64,000 bases of DNA from Halomonas gemina. Its GTDB lineage: Bacteria > Pseudomonadota > Gammaproteobacteria > Pseudomonadales > Halomonadaceae. A model generated the notes under the pieces. The model worked only from the letters and a program-made list of their open reading frames with translations. It searched no databases and was not told the DNA's origin. The DNA lies in NCBI RefSeq assembly GCF_023554995.1, contig NZ_JAMJPK010000006.1:124001-188000 (forward strand). Direction: 5' to 3'. A program made the translations under genes and the position numbers. Shown piece by piece: positions 43,133 through 54,341 of the stretch; positions within the stretch are counted from its first letter, which is position 1; each line of letters opens with the position of its first letter.

Positions 43133-44795
43133 AGAAGTGATCCAGTTTCGCCACCCCCGCTGGTGGGCCCTGCTCGTCATCGGGCTATGGCTGGGGTTTG
43201 CCGTGGCCACCCTGCCCCATGTTCCGCTCTGGGCCATGGTGCCGGTCACCGGGGGATGGCTGCTGCTAGCCCGCTGGTGGCGCTGGGGCGCGCCATCACA
43301 CCCTCGCCCCGTGCGCAGGGTGTGGCCCTGGTCGCTGTTTCCGATCGCCTTGTGGGGGCTCTACGTCTTCCTGGCCAACAGCTTCGGCAAGGTCGATCTC
43401 GGGGCTGTCTTCTTTCACCTGCAGGCCGGCATGGAGGAGCATGGTGGCGGAGAGCGCATCGGCGCCGCCATCCTCTACACCCTGTGCATGATCCTGTTGC
43501 TGGCCTCCTTCACCTGGCTGGTACGGGTCGACCATCGCTGGCGGCTGGCGGAGCGTCTGCTGGCCCTGGCGCTGCTGGCGAGCAACCCGATGCTCTATGG
43601 GATCGGCCAACGCGGTGCCGCCATCGTCACCGACGATGGCGCCTGGCTGGAGCGCCAGTATGTCGAGCCGGTCATCCTCGAGGCCCCGCGCGACCCGCCC
43701 AACCTGCTGCTGCTCTACCTGGAGAGCATCGAGCGCACCTATGCCGACCGGGAGCGCTTCGGGGATGCCTATGCCCATCTCGAAGCCCTGGGCGAGAAGG
43801 GCGTGGTCTTCGAGGGTGTCCGCCAGGTCGACAACACCGGCTGGACCATGGCCGGCATGATCGCCAGCCAGTGCGGCACGCCGCTGATGCCGGCCGGCCT
43901 GCTCCATGACAGCCAGTTCGAACCCCTCGGCAAGGTGGTGCCGGGCGTCGACTGCCTGGGCGACCTGCTCGACGCCCAGGGCTACGCCCTGTCCTACATG
44001 GGCGGCGCCAGCACCCGCTTCGCCGGCAAGGGCGTGTTTTACGAAGACCACGGCTTCGACCGGATATTGGGGAGGGAGGAGCTGGAGCCCCGGCTCGAGG
44101 CGCCCGACTACGTGAACAGCTGGGGGCTCTACGACGACACGCTGTATGACCTCACCGTCGAGGAGATCCGCCGGCTGGAGCGGCAAGACGACCCCTGGGG
44201 GCTGGTCAACCTGAGCATCACCGGCCATGCCCCCAACGGCTACCCGGCCCGCGACTGTCGGGAGCGGCAGGGCGAATTCGACGGCGTGGATATCCTCTAT
44301 TCGGTGGAGTGCTCGGCCTGGCTGGCCCGCCGGCTAGTGGAGCGGCTCGAGGAGGAAGGGCTGCTGGAGAACACCCTGGTGGTGGTCGCCAGTGACCACC
44401 TGACCATGCGCGTCTCCGCCTGGGAGCAACTGGTCGCCGGGGAGCGGGACAATACCTTCATGCTGATCGGGGAAAAGCTCGAGCCTCGCCGGCTGGACGT
44501 CGAGGCATCGACCATGGACGTCCTGCCCACAGTGCTCGAAGCCATGGGCTTCGTCATCGACTGGCACCGTGCGGGGCTGGGGGTCTCGCTGCTCTCCGCC
44601 GAGCCGACCCTGGTCGAGGAGCACGGGCTGGATACCATCAACAACCGCCTGCGGGAGGAGACGGCCCTGCAGGAGCGCCTGTGGGAAGGCCTGGCGCCTC
44701 CGCAAGGCCCGCCGCCACCGCCCGAGCCGGTCGTCGAGCAGGTCGTCGAGACCCCCGAGGACCAGGCGCTCGAGGCGCCCGAGGAGCTGCCCTAG
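43125..44795 (+). CDS. OpgB/MdoB-like phosphoglycerol transferase (membrane sulfatase-fold enzyme)
   Basis: 556 residues. Five membrane segments (about 12-31, 36-52, 68-86, 115-133, 143-160) precede a periplasmic sulfatase-fold domain (about 190-510). The Thr nucleophile is in DNTGWTMAGMIASQCG, metal ligands in VVASDHLTM. YLESIERTYADRERF, RFAGKGVFYEDHGFDRI and WGLYDDTLYD match OpgB closely as I recall it, so phosphoglycerol rather than phosphoethanolamine transfer is favoured. It is about 200 residues shorter than E. coli OpgB at the C-terminus, ending instead in a Pro/Glu-rich tail. Its position suggests it decorates the LPS core, or periplasmic glucans. Its stop shares CTAG with the waaF stop. 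Confidence 0.87.
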   Translation: MPREVIQFRHPRWWALLVIGLWLGFAVATLPHVPLWAMVPVTGGWLLLARWWRWGAPSHPRPVRRVWPWSLFPIALWGLYVFLANSFGKVDLGAVFFHLQAGMEEHGGGERIGAAILYTLCMILLLASFTWLVRVDHRWRLAERLLALALLASNPMLYGIGQRGAAIVTDDGAWLERQYVEPVILEAPRDPPNLLLLYLESIERTYADRERFGDAYAHLEALGEKGVVFEGVRQVDNTGWTMAGMIASQCGTPLMPAGLLHDSQFEPLGKVVPGVDCLGDLLDAQGYALSYMGGASTRFAGKGVFYEDHGFDRILGREELEPRLEAPDYVNSWGLYDDTLYDLTVEEIRRLERQDDPWGLVNLSITGHAPNGYPARDCRERQGEFDGVDILYSVECSAWLARRLVERLEEEGLLENTLVVVASDHLTMRVSAWEQLVAGERDNTFMLIGEKLEPRRLDVEASTMDVLPTVLEAMGFVIDWHRAGLGVSLLSAEPTLVEEHGLDTINNRLREETALQERLWEGLAPPQGPPPPPEPVVEQVVETPEDQALEAPEELP

Positions 44796-45832
44796 CCGGC
44801 GCTCGCCAGTATCGCCTGCAGGATGCGCTCGGGCATCAGCTGCTTCAGGCAATTGGTATGCCCCAGCGGGCAGGTGCGCTGGAAACAGGGCGAGCAGTCG
44901 AGGGCGAGGTAGTGCACCTCGGCATTCTCGGTCAATGGCGGTGTATAGGCAGGCGATGACGACCCGTAGAGGGCCTGCACCCGGGTCCCTACCGCGGCCG
45001 CCACATGCATCAGCCCGGAGTCGTTGGTCACCACCTGCTGACAGTCACCGAGCAGGTCGACGGCGTCCGCCAGCCGCGTCCTGCCACACAGGTTATGGGT
45101 GTGAGGTAGCGCATCGGCGATCACCTCGCCGGAATCCACGTCCTTGGGGCCTCCCAGGACACGGACCTCGAACCCCTCCACCACCAGCGATCTCGCCAGC
45201 TCCCGAAAATAGGCGAGCGGCCACTGCTTGGCGGGGCCATATTCTGCCCCCGGCATCATGCCGATGGCCGGGCGCGACGAGAGCCCCAGTTCGACGCGGC
45301 GCTCGACCAGGTTCTCGGTATCCAGCCGCAGCCGGGGCCGGGGTATGGGGAAGTCGCCCCGGGCGGTCTCTTCCGCGGGCAGGCCCAGGGCCACGAAGCG
45401 CTTCACGGTCTGGTCCAGCACCGCCTTGTCGAGCCGCCTGCGGTCATTGAGCAGCCACAGGCGCTGCTCGCCGGTGAAGCCGGTACGTCGAGGGATACGC
45501 GCCAGGAAGGGCACCAGCGCCGACTTCCAGGAGCGTGGCAGCACGATGGCATGGTCGAAGCGCCCCTGCAGGGAGCGGGCGAGCTGCCGCCGGGTGGCCA
45601 GGCCGAACTGGCCATGCCCTACCTCGAGGCTGGCCACCTCGTCGACCTCGTCCATCCGCTCGAGGATCGGCCGTGACCAGGCGGGGGCCACCACGGTGAT
45701 CCGGCTGCCCGGCTGCCTCGCCTTCAGGGTCTTGAACAGGCTCTGCGCCATGACCATGTCGCCGACCCAGGAAGGCCCCACCACCAGGATGCGAGGCTCC
45801 CGGGAGGCCGGCATCTGCGGGGCCTCAGCCAT
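44792..45832 (-). CDS. waaF: Lipopolysaccharide heptosyltransferase II
   Basis: Adds the second heptose to the core. 346 residues; [20 protein letters not shown] is the WaaF opening, [19 protein letters not shown] and [26 protein letters not shown] are the conserved substrate motifs, and [17 protein letters not shown] is the Cys-rich piece typical of WaaF. It overlaps hldD upstream by 8 bp. At the 3' end its TAG and the facing gene's TAG overlap in one CTAG. Confidence 0.97.
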   Translation of the reverse strand: MAEAPQMPASREPRILVVGPSWVGDMVMAQSLFKTLKARQPGSRITVVAPAWSRPILERMDEVDEVASLEVGHGQFGLATRRQLARSLQGRFDHAIVLPRSWKSALVPFLARIPRRTGFTGEQRLWLLNDRRRLDKAVLDQTVKRFVALGLPAEETARGDFPIPRPRLRLDTENLVERRVELGLSSRPAIGMMPGAEYGPAKQWPLAYFRELARSLVVEGFEVRVLGGPKDVDSGEVIADALPHTHNLCGRTRLADAVDLLGDCQQVVTNDSGLMHVAAAVGTRVQALYGSSSPAYTPPLTENAEVHYLALDCSPCFQRTCPLGHTNCLKQLMPERILQAILASAG

Positions 45833-46781
45833 TCAGCCACTCCAGGTACTCGTGCACCCCCTGGGCCACGGTACGGAACTCGCGATCGTAGCCGGCCTCG
45901 CGCAGGCGGCTGATATCGGCGCGCGTATAGCTCTGGTAGCGCCCCTTGAGTTCCTCGGGAAAGTCGATGTACTCGATCCTGCCGTGGCCGTAGTAGTTGA
46001 CCACGGTCTCGCCGATGGCCTTGAAGGGCTCGGCGCGGCCGGTGCCCAGGTTGAAGATCCCGGAGGCCTCGGGGTGATCAAGGAACCACAGGTTGACGTC
46101 CACCACGTCGCCCACATAGACGAAGTCGCGGCTCTGCATGCCGGCCTCATAACCCTCCCAGGCGCCGAACAGCTTCACGTTCTGCCCGGCGCTAATCTGG
46201 GTATGGTGGTGGTAGGCGACGCTGGCCATCTTGCCCTTGTGCTGCTCCCGGGGCCCGTAGACGTTGAAGTAGCGGAACCCCACCACCTGGCTGGTGAAGT
46301 CGTCGTGGCGGGCGCGCACGTACTGGTCGAACAGCAGCTTGGAGTAGCCGTAGACGTTAAGCGGCTTCTCATGCTCCGGGGCCTCGAAGAACACCTCGCT
46401 GCCACCGTAGGTGGCCGCCGAGGAGGCGTAGAGGAAGGGGATGCCCTCGCGCTGGCAGAAGTGCAACAGCACCTTGGAGTACTCGAAGTTGTTCTCGAGC
46501 ATGAAGCGCCCGTCCCACTCGGTGGTGTCCGAACAGGCGCCCTCGTGGAAGATGGCCTCGATAGGCGGCAGGTGCGAGGCCTCGCCATTCATCGCCGCCC
46601 TCACCCGGGCGAGGAAGTCATCCTTGTCCAGGTAGTCGCCGAGGGTGCAGTCGGCGAGGTTCACGAACTTGGTGCCGTCGCTGAGGTCGTCCACCACCAG
46701 CACATCGTCGTGGCCGCGGGCATTGAGTGCCTTGACCAGATTCGAGCCGATGAAGCCGGCCCCGCCTGTCACTACGATCAT
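45825..46781 (-). CDS. hldD: ADP-L-glycero-D-manno-heptose 6-epimerase
   Basis: NADP-dependent epimerase completing ADP-heptose synthesis. 318 residues, short-chain dehydrogenase fold. The nucleotide motif [16 protein letters not shown] starts the protein; the catalytic YGYSKLLFD (Tyr/Lys) follows; [20 protein letters not shown] is characteristic. It leads hldD-waaF. Its upstream gap (67 bp before glyQ's leader start) is divergent with glyQS; a minus-strand TATAGG preceded 17 bp by TATACA is a possible promoter. Confidence 0.98.
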   Translation of the reverse strand: MIVVTGGAGFIGSNLVKALNARGHDDVLVVDDLSDGTKFVNLADCTLGDYLDKDDFLARVRAAMNGEASHLPPIEAIFHEGACSDTTEWDGRFMLENNFEYSKVLLHFCQREGIPFLYASSAATYGGSEVFFEAPEHEKPLNVYGYSKLLFDQYVRARHDDFTSQVVGFRYFNVYGPREQHKGKMASVAYHHHTQISAGQNVKLFGAWEGYEAGMQSRDFVYVGDVVDVNLWFLDHPEASGIFNLGTGRAEPFKAIGETVVNYYGHGRIEYIDFPEELKGRYQSYTRADISRLREAGYDREFRTVAQGVHEYLEWLNG

Positions 46782-46875
46782 GGGAATCCTCTCGTCTCCG
46801 GGCCTGCGCCTATAACCGATCTTCCGGTGATTGTATACTTGACGGCTCGTGAATTCATGGCCAACGGTGCTTCCA

Positions 46876-47823
46876 ATGACACAGTCGACGCCAGACGTGA
46901 CAACCTTCCAGGGCCTGATCCTCGCCCTGCAGCAGTACTGGGCCGATCAGGGCTGCGTGATCCTCCAGCCCCTGGACATGGAGGTGGGAGCCGGCACCTT
47001 CCACACCGCCACCTTCCTGCGCTCCATCGGCCCCGAGACCTGGAACGCGGCCTACGTGCAGCCTTCACGCCGCCCTACCGATGGCCGCTACGGGGAGAAC
47101 CCCAACCGCCTGCAGCACTACTACCAGTTTCAGGTGGTGATGAAGCCCTCCCCCGCCGACCTGCAGGAACGCTACCTGGGCTCCCTGAGGCACCTGGGGC
47201 TCGACCCGCTGGTCCATGACATCCGCTTCGTCGAGGACAACTGGGAGTCCCCCACCCTCGGCGCCTGGGGCCTGGGCTGGGAGGTCTGGCTCAACGGCAT
47301 GGAGGTGACCCAGTTCACCTACTTCCAGCAGGCCGGGGGCCTGGAGTGCTACCCGGTCACCGGCGAGCTCACCTACGGCCTGGAGCGGATCGCCATGTAC
47401 CTGCAGGATGTCGACAGCGTCTACGACCTGGTCTGGACGGTGGCCCCGGATGGCAGCCGCGTCACCTACGGCGACGTCTACCTGCAGAACGAGCGTGAGC
47501 AGTCGGCCTACAACTTCGAGCACGCCGACGTCGACTTCCTCTTCGCCTCCTTCGACCACCAGGAGCGCGAGTGCACCAAGCTGCTGGATGCCAGCCTGCC
47601 GTTGCCCGCCTACGAACAGGTGCTCAAGGCATCGCACACCTTCAACCTGCTGGATGCCCGTCACGCCATCTCGGTGACCGAACGCCAGCGCTACATCCTG
47701 CGCGTGCGCACCATGGCCCGTGACGTGGCCCAGGCCTACTACGACTCGCGCAAGGCCGCCGGCTTCCCGCTGGCCCCCGAGGCCTTGCGCCACGAACTGC
47801 TTGCCGAACAGGGAGAAGCTTGA
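46876..47823 (+). CDS. glyQ: Glycyl-tRNA synthetase alpha subunit
   Basis: Catalytic chain of the alpha2beta2 glycyl-tRNA synthetase. 315 residues. Motifs: [52 protein letters not shown] and [21 protein letters not shown]. The ATG at 46876 is preferred over a GTG at 46849. A TATACT box (46834-46839) lies upstream with only a weak -35. Its stop and the glyS start overlap by one base (TGATG). It sits inside the LPS core locus. Confidence 0.98.
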   Translation: MTQSTPDVTTFQGLILALQQYWADQGCVILQPLDMEVGAGTFHTATFLRSIGPETWNAAYVQPSRRPTDGRYGENPNRLQHYYQFQVVMKPSPADLQERYLGSLRHLGLDPLVHDIRFVEDNWESPTLGAWGLGWEVWLNGMEVTQFTYFQQAGGLECYPVTGELTYGLERIAMYLQDVDSVYDLVWTVAPDGSRVTYGDVYLQNEREQSAYNFEHADVDFLFASFDHQERECTKLLDASLPLPAYEQVLKASHTFNLLDARHAISVTERQRYILRVRTMARDVAQAYYDSRKAAGFPLAPEALRHELLAEQGEA

Positions 47824-49889
47824 TGGCTGCCAATACCCTACTGGTCGAACTGGGCGTCGAGGAGCTGCCACCGGGCGCCATCGATGACCTCTCCGACGCC
47901 CTTGCCGAGGGCATCCGCAGGGGGCTCGTCGAGGCCGACATCGACTTCGGTGAGGTCCTCGCTCATGGCGGCCCGCGCCGGCTGGCCGTCCAGGTGGGCG
48001 AACTGGCCGACAAGCAGCCCGACCGCGAGGTCGAGCGTCGTGGCCCGGCCCTGGCCGCCGCCTTCAAGGAGGGCCAGCCGACACGAGCCGCCGAAGGCTT
48101 CGCCCGCTCCTGCGGCGTCGGCGTCGACGACCTGATCCACCTGGAGACCGACAAGGGCACCTGGCTCGGTTACCGCGAGCTGCAGCAGGGTGAGGCGACC
48201 ACGGCCCTGCTCCCCGCCATCGTCGAGAAGGCCATCGGCGCCCTGCCGGTGCCCAAGAACATGCGTTGGGGTGCCTCACGGGTAGAGTTCTCCCGACCCG
48301 TCCACTGGCTGGTCATGCTCTACGGCAGCGAGGTCGTCGAGGCCAGTGCCCTGGGCCTGCAGGCAGGACGCACCACCCGCGGCCACCGCTTCCACGCGCC
48401 GGCCCCCATCGAACTGGCCCACGCCGACGACTACCTCGGCGCCCTGGAACAGGCCTGGGTGCTGGCCGACCGCGACAAGCGCCGCGAGCGTATCCGCGAG
48501 CAGGTGCTGGCCGAGGCCGAGGTCCAGGACGCCGCGGCCGTGATCGACGAGGAACTGCTCGTCGAGGTCAGCGGCCTGGTGGAGTGGCCCGTGGCCCTCA
48601 CCGGCAGCTTCGACGAGCGCTTCCTCGAGGTGCCCGCCGAGTGCCTGATCTCCTCCATGAAGGCCAACCAGAAGTACTTCCACCTGCTGGATCACCAGGG
48701 CCGCCTCAAGCCGCTGTTCATCACCATCTCCAACATCGACAGCCACGAGCCGGAGCAGGTGATCCAGGGCAACGAGAAGGTGATCCGTCCACGCCTGGCC
48801 GATGCCGCCTTTTTCTACGACACCGATCGCCGCCGCCCGCTGGCGGACCGCGCCCCGGAACTGGCTGGCGTGGTGTTCCAGAAGAAGCTCGGCACCCTGG
48901 AAGACAAGGCGCATCGCAGCGCCGCCGTGGCGGCCTTCATCGCCGGCCGCATCGACGGTGACGTGGCCCAGGCCCGCCGCGCCGCGGAGCTCGGCAAGTG
49001 TGACCTGGTCACCGAGATGGTCCTCGAGTTCCCCGAGCTGCAGGGCATTATGGGCCGCTACTATGCCATCAACGACGGCGAGGCCGCCGAGGTGGCCCAG
49101 GCCCTGGAGGAGCAGTACCTGCCCCGCTTCGCCAGCGATGCGATCCCCCAGAGCCACACCGGCCTGGCACTGGCGCTGGCCGATCGCCTCGATACCCTTA
49201 CCGGCATCTTCGGTATCGGCCAGCGCCCAAGCGGCACCAAGGACCCCTTCGCCCTGCGCCGTGCAGCTATCGGCGTGATCAATATCCTGGTCAAGGGCAA
49301 ACTGGCCCTCGACCTGCGGGAGTTGCTGGAGCTGGCCACGGCACAGCACCAGGAGCTGCCTTACGCTGAAGGGCTGGTGGACGAGGTACTCACCTACATG
49401 CTCGACCGTTTCCGCGCCTGGGCGCGCGACGAGGGTATCGATACCGAGGTCTACCTCGCCGTGCGGGCCCGCCCGGTGACCCAACCCCTCGATTTCGCGC
49501 GCCGCCTGCGGGCCGTCCAGGGCTTCTCTCGCCGCGAGGAAGCCGCGGCCCTCGCTGCCGCCAACAAGCGGGTCTCCAACATCCTCAGCAAGCAGCAGCA
49601 TGACGGCAGCACCGAAGTGGAGGCGGGACTGTTCCAGGAGACTGCCGAGAAGGCACTCTACGAGGCCCTGGCATCGCGCCGACAGGCGGTGATGCCGCTC
49701 TTCGCCGAGGCGCGCTACAGCGAGGCACTGGACGCCCTGGCTGGCCTGCGGGAACCGGTGGACACCTTCTTCGACCAGGTGATGGTCATGGCCGAGGATC
49801 CCGCCGTGCGCCGCAACCGACTGGCCCTGCTCGCCGGCCTTCAGGGCCTCTTCCTGGAGGTGGCGGATATCGCCCTGCTCCAGCAGTGA
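47823..49889 (+). CDS. glyS: Glycyl-tRNA synthetase beta subunit
   Basis: 688-residue beta chain for tRNA recognition. It begins TLLVELGVEELPPGAI, contains NMRWGASRVEFSRPVHWLV and DFDERF-type ALTGSFDERFLEVPAECL, and an HD-like region (QSHTGLALALADRLDTL). The C-terminal anticodon-binding region follows (VSNILSKQ). The length is normal. Translation is coupled to glyQ by the TGATG overlap. Confidence 0.98.
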   Translation: MAANTLLVELGVEELPPGAIDDLSDALAEGIRRGLVEADIDFGEVLAHGGPRRLAVQVGELADKQPDREVERRGPALAAAFKEGQPTRAAEGFARSCGVGVDDLIHLETDKGTWLGYRELQQGEATTALLPAIVEKAIGALPVPKNMRWGASRVEFSRPVHWLVMLYGSEVVEASALGLQAGRTTRGHRFHAPAPIELAHADDYLGALEQAWVLADRDKRRERIREQVLAEAEVQDAAAVIDEELLVEVSGLVEWPVALTGSFDERFLEVPAECLISSMKANQKYFHLLDHQGRLKPLFITISNIDSHEPEQVIQGNEKVIRPRLADAAFFYDTDRRRPLADRAPELAGVVFQKKLGTLEDKAHRSAAVAAFIAGRIDGDVAQARRAAELGKCDLVTEMVLEFPELQGIMGRYYAINDGEAAEVAQALEEQYLPRFASDAIPQSHTGLALALADRLDTLTGIFGIGQRPSGTKDPFALRRAAIGVINILVKGKLALDLRELLELATAQHQELPYAEGLVDEVLTYMLDRFRAWARDEGIDTEVYLAVRARPVTQPLDFARRLRAVQGFSRREEAAALAAANKRVSNILSKQQHDGSTEVEAGLFQETAEKALYEALASRRQAVMPLFAEARYSEALDALAGLREPVDTFFDQVMVMAEDPAVRRNRLALLAGLQGLFLEVADIALLQQ

Positions 49890-49913
49890 CGCCATCCCCG
49901 AGTGACCAACCGA

Positions 49914-49940
49914 GGCCGGCGAGCAATCGCCGGCCTTTTT
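49914..49940 (+). terminator. Rho-independent terminator of glyQS
   Basis: A 9-bp stem GGCCGGCGA / TCGCCGGCC with a GCAA tetraloop, followed by five T. It lies 25 bp after the glyS stop. Confidence 0.93.
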
Positions 49941-49956
49941 CATGCACGACACCGCT

Positions 49957-49972
49957 TGTTCCACGTGAAACA
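49957..49972. other. parS-like site 1
   Basis: TGTTCCACGTGAAACA, 15 of 16 matches to the ParB-binding consensus TGTTTCACGTGAAACA. It lies in the glyS-gmhB gap. Confidence 0.85.
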
Positions 49973-50012
49973 CTCCTGCACAACGGACAATCCGCCCAAG
50001 GAGATCACCACC

Positions 50013-50564
50013 ATGCCCGCAGCCGACCGGCTCGTGATCCTCGACCGTGATGGCGTCATCAACCAGGACTCCGACGACTATGTGAAATCCCTGGATGAGT
50101 GGATCCCCTACCCTGCCGCCATCGAGGCCATCGCCCGGCTCAATCGTGCCGGCTGGACAGTGGCCATCGCTACCAACCAGTCCGGCATTGCCCGCGGTTA
50201 CTATGACGTGGAGGAGTTGGAGGCCATGCATGACCGGCTCCATGAGCTGGTTCACGACGCCGGCGGGGAGATTGCCCATATTGCCCACTGTCCCCATGGC
50301 CCGGATGAGGGCTGTGAATGCCGCAAGCCCTTGCCCGGCCTGCTGGAAGAGATTCGGGAGGCTCTGGCGATGGACAGCCTCGAAGGCAGCTGGATGGTCG
50401 GCGACAGCCTGCGGGACCTGCAAGCCGGCGAGCCGATGGGTTGCCGGCCGGTACTGGTCCGCACCGGCAAGGGGCGCCGGACGGAAGAGAAGGGGGAGGG
50501 ACTCGAAGACGCGCTGGTCTTCGATGATCTAGCGGCCTTCGTGGACTGGCTGCTGGCGCACTAA
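50013..50564 (+). CDS. gmhB: D-glycero-beta-D-manno-heptose-1,7-bisphosphate 7-phosphatase
   Basis: HAD phosphatase of the ADP-heptose pathway, between the HldE kinase and adenylyltransferase steps. 183 residues. The nucleophile motif is LDRDGVIN (Asp11, Asp13), motif II ATNQSG at 53-58, a zinc site C93, H95, C101, C103 (CPHGPDEGCEC), and motif IV MVGDSLRDLQAG. The ATG at 50013 has AAGGAG 9 nt upstream. A longer in-frame start would run through the parS site. It is the last LPS gene of the locus. Confidence 0.96.
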   Translation: MPAADRLVILDRDGVINQDSDDYVKSLDEWIPYPAAIEAIARLNRAGWTVAIATNQSGIARGYYDVEELEAMHDRLHELVHDAGGEIAHIAHCPHGPDEGCECRKPLPGLLEEIREALAMDSLEGSWMVGDSLRDLQAGEPMGCRPVLVRTGKGRRTEEKGEGLEDALVFDDLAAFVDWLLAH

Positions 50565-50580
50565 CTAGGCACTGACACAA

Positions 50581-50615
50581 GGAGCAAGAAGCAAGAAGCA
50601 AGGAGCAAGGAGCAA
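50581..50615. repeat. Tandem heptamer repeat, five units of GRAGCAA
   Basis: GGAGCAA, GAAGCAA, GAAGCAA, GGAGCAA, GGAGCAA in direct succession between gmhB and the shared terminator. It is purine-rich on the plus strand and non-coding. Confidence 0.85.
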
Positions 50616-50639
50616 GGAAGGCTCGCCTGCAGCATATAG

Positions 50640-50673
50640 AAAAGCCCCACCATCGAGAAATGGTGGGGCTTTT
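50640..50673. terminator. Bidirectional terminator between gmhB and gyrB
   Basis: A 14-bp stem AAAAGCCCCACCAT / ATGGTGGGGCTTTT with a 6-nt loop. T-runs occur on both strands (TTTTCTTT on plus, TTTTCTAT on minus), serving gmhB and the convergent gyrB. Confidence 0.92.
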
Positions 50674-50705
50674 CTTTGGTGCTGGGCGCTGGGCGCCTTC
50701 AGTAG

Positions 50706-50721
50706 TGTTTCACGTGGAACA
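50706..50721. other. parS-like site 2
   Basis: TGTTTCACGTGGAACA, 15 of 16 matches to the ParB consensus, just beyond the gyrB 3' end. Confidence 0.85.
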
Positions 50722-50735
50722 TGCTACCTCGGCCA

Positions 50736-53159
<2,424 letters not shown>

Positions 53160-53167
53160 CTACTCCG

Positions 53168-54283
53168 TCATGAAGTCTGTCTGTCCAGTGGCAGCAGCTG
53201 TCCCTGCCCCGATTCGGAATGTTTCACGTGGAACATCGCCACCTGGGTGTCCGGCTGCCAGAGGCCTGCCAGGGCATCGGGGTCGACGCTGGTGACGAAC
53301 ACCTGGCAGCGCATCCGCTCCAGCCAGCCGCAGAATACCCGGCGGTGCTCGAGATCCAGTTCGGCAGGCAGGTCATCGATCAGGTAGATGCAGGTGCGGC
53401 CGGTGATCTGCTCGAGCAGGCGCCCCTGGGCCAGCTTCAGGGCACTCACCACCAGCTTCTGCTGACCGCGGGAGAGCACGTCCACGGCCGGACGCTTGCC
53501 GAGACGGATACCCAGCTCTGCCCGCTGAGGCCCCTGCTGGGTAAAGCCCATCTGGCGATCGGTGTCGCGTGCCTGATGAAGGATGTCCGCCAGTTCTCGC
53601 CTGCGGTCCCAGCCGCGCGTATAGCGCAGCGAAAGCCCAGGCAGGGTGATCAGCTCGGCCAACGTGTCCTCGAACACCGGAACGAACATCTCGATCCAGT
53701 CGCGACGCATGCCATCCACTCGGTCGCCCCAGTGCACCAGTTCCTGTTCCCAGGCATCCAGGGAAGCATCCGTCATTCTACCATGCCGGAGAAGGGCATT
53801 CCGATGTTTCAGCGCGCGCCGAAAGCGTCGCCAGACATCGAGAAAGCCATGTTTCACGTGAAACACGCCCCAGTCGAGGAACTCGCGTCGCCCAGACGGC
53901 GGCCCCTCCAGGAGACGGAAGGCGTCGGGGTTGATCAGCTGCAACGGCAGGGCCTCCACCAGGCGCGAGACGCGTTCCAGACGCTCTCCCGCCAGGCGCA
54001 TCTCCAGCTCACTACCCTCGCGGTGTCGGCGTATGCCGATGGTCATCGCCGGATCACCGGCCAGGCGTCCATGCAGCGTCATGGCGTCGGCATCGTGAGC
54101 GATGACGTGACGCAGCTGACGGGCGCGAAAGGAGCGCCCCATGCCGAGGACATGGATGCCCTCCAGCAGGCTGGTCTTGCCGCTGCCGTTGGCGCCGGTG
54201 AAGAGGTTGATGCGAGGGCCCGGGGTCAGGTCCACGGCCTGCAGGTTGCGCAGGCCATGGAAGGCAAGGCGTTCGAGAGGCAT
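53168..54283 (-). CDS. recF: DNA replication/repair protein RecF
   Basis: SMC-like ATPase that loads RecA at gaps with RecO and RecR. 371 residues: Walker A FTGANGSGKTSLLEG, LGMGRSFRARQLRHVI, signature DVLSRGQQKLVVSALKLAQ and Walker B YLIDDLPAELDLEHR. Two parS-like sites fall inside the gene, both read as FHVKH (about residues 139-145 and near the C-terminus). The second lies in a C-terminal tail beyond the conserved domain. It is between dnaN and gyrB. Confidence 0.97.
   Translation of the reverse strand: MPLERLAFHGLRNLQAVDLTPGPRINLFTGANGSGKTSLLEGIHVLGMGRSFRARQLRHVIAHDADAMTLHGRLAGDPAMTIGIRRHREGSELEMRLAGERLERVSRLVEALPLQLINPDAFRLLEGPPSGRREFLDWGVFHVKHGFLDVWRRFRRALKHRNALLRHGRMTDASLDAWEQELVHWGDRVDGMRRDWIEMFVPVFEDTLAELITLPGLSLRYTRGWDRRRELADILHQARDTDRQMGFTQQGPQRAELGIRLGKRPAVDVLSRGQQKLVVSALKLAQGRLLEQITGRTCIYLIDDLPAELDLEHRRVFCGWLERMRCQVFVTSVDPDALAGLWQPDTQVAMFHVKHSESGQGQLLPLDRQTS
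53220..53235. other. parS-like site 3 (inside recF)
   Basis: TGTTTCACGTGGAACA, 15 of 16 to consensus, identical to site 2, in the recF C-terminal tail. Confidence 0.85.
53850..53865. other. parS site 4 (inside recF)
   Basis: TGTTTCACGTGAAACA, a perfect match to the ParB consensus, inside recF about 3.2 kb from oriC. Confidence 0.93.
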
Positions 54284-54341
54284 CAGGCAGAATCGACCGC
54301 AGCGGCGGTGACGCCCGGCATGGGCGCCACCGGCCGGCGCC

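Noticed and set aside
48276-50423. 715-codon minus-strand frame opposite glyS and gmhB
   Set aside because: It crosses a terminator, a parS site and two genuine genes, so it is a shadow frame.
50581-50615. Heptamer array considered as a CRISPR-like array
   Set aside because: Units are 7 bp with no spacers, far from any CRISPR format, and no cas genes are present.
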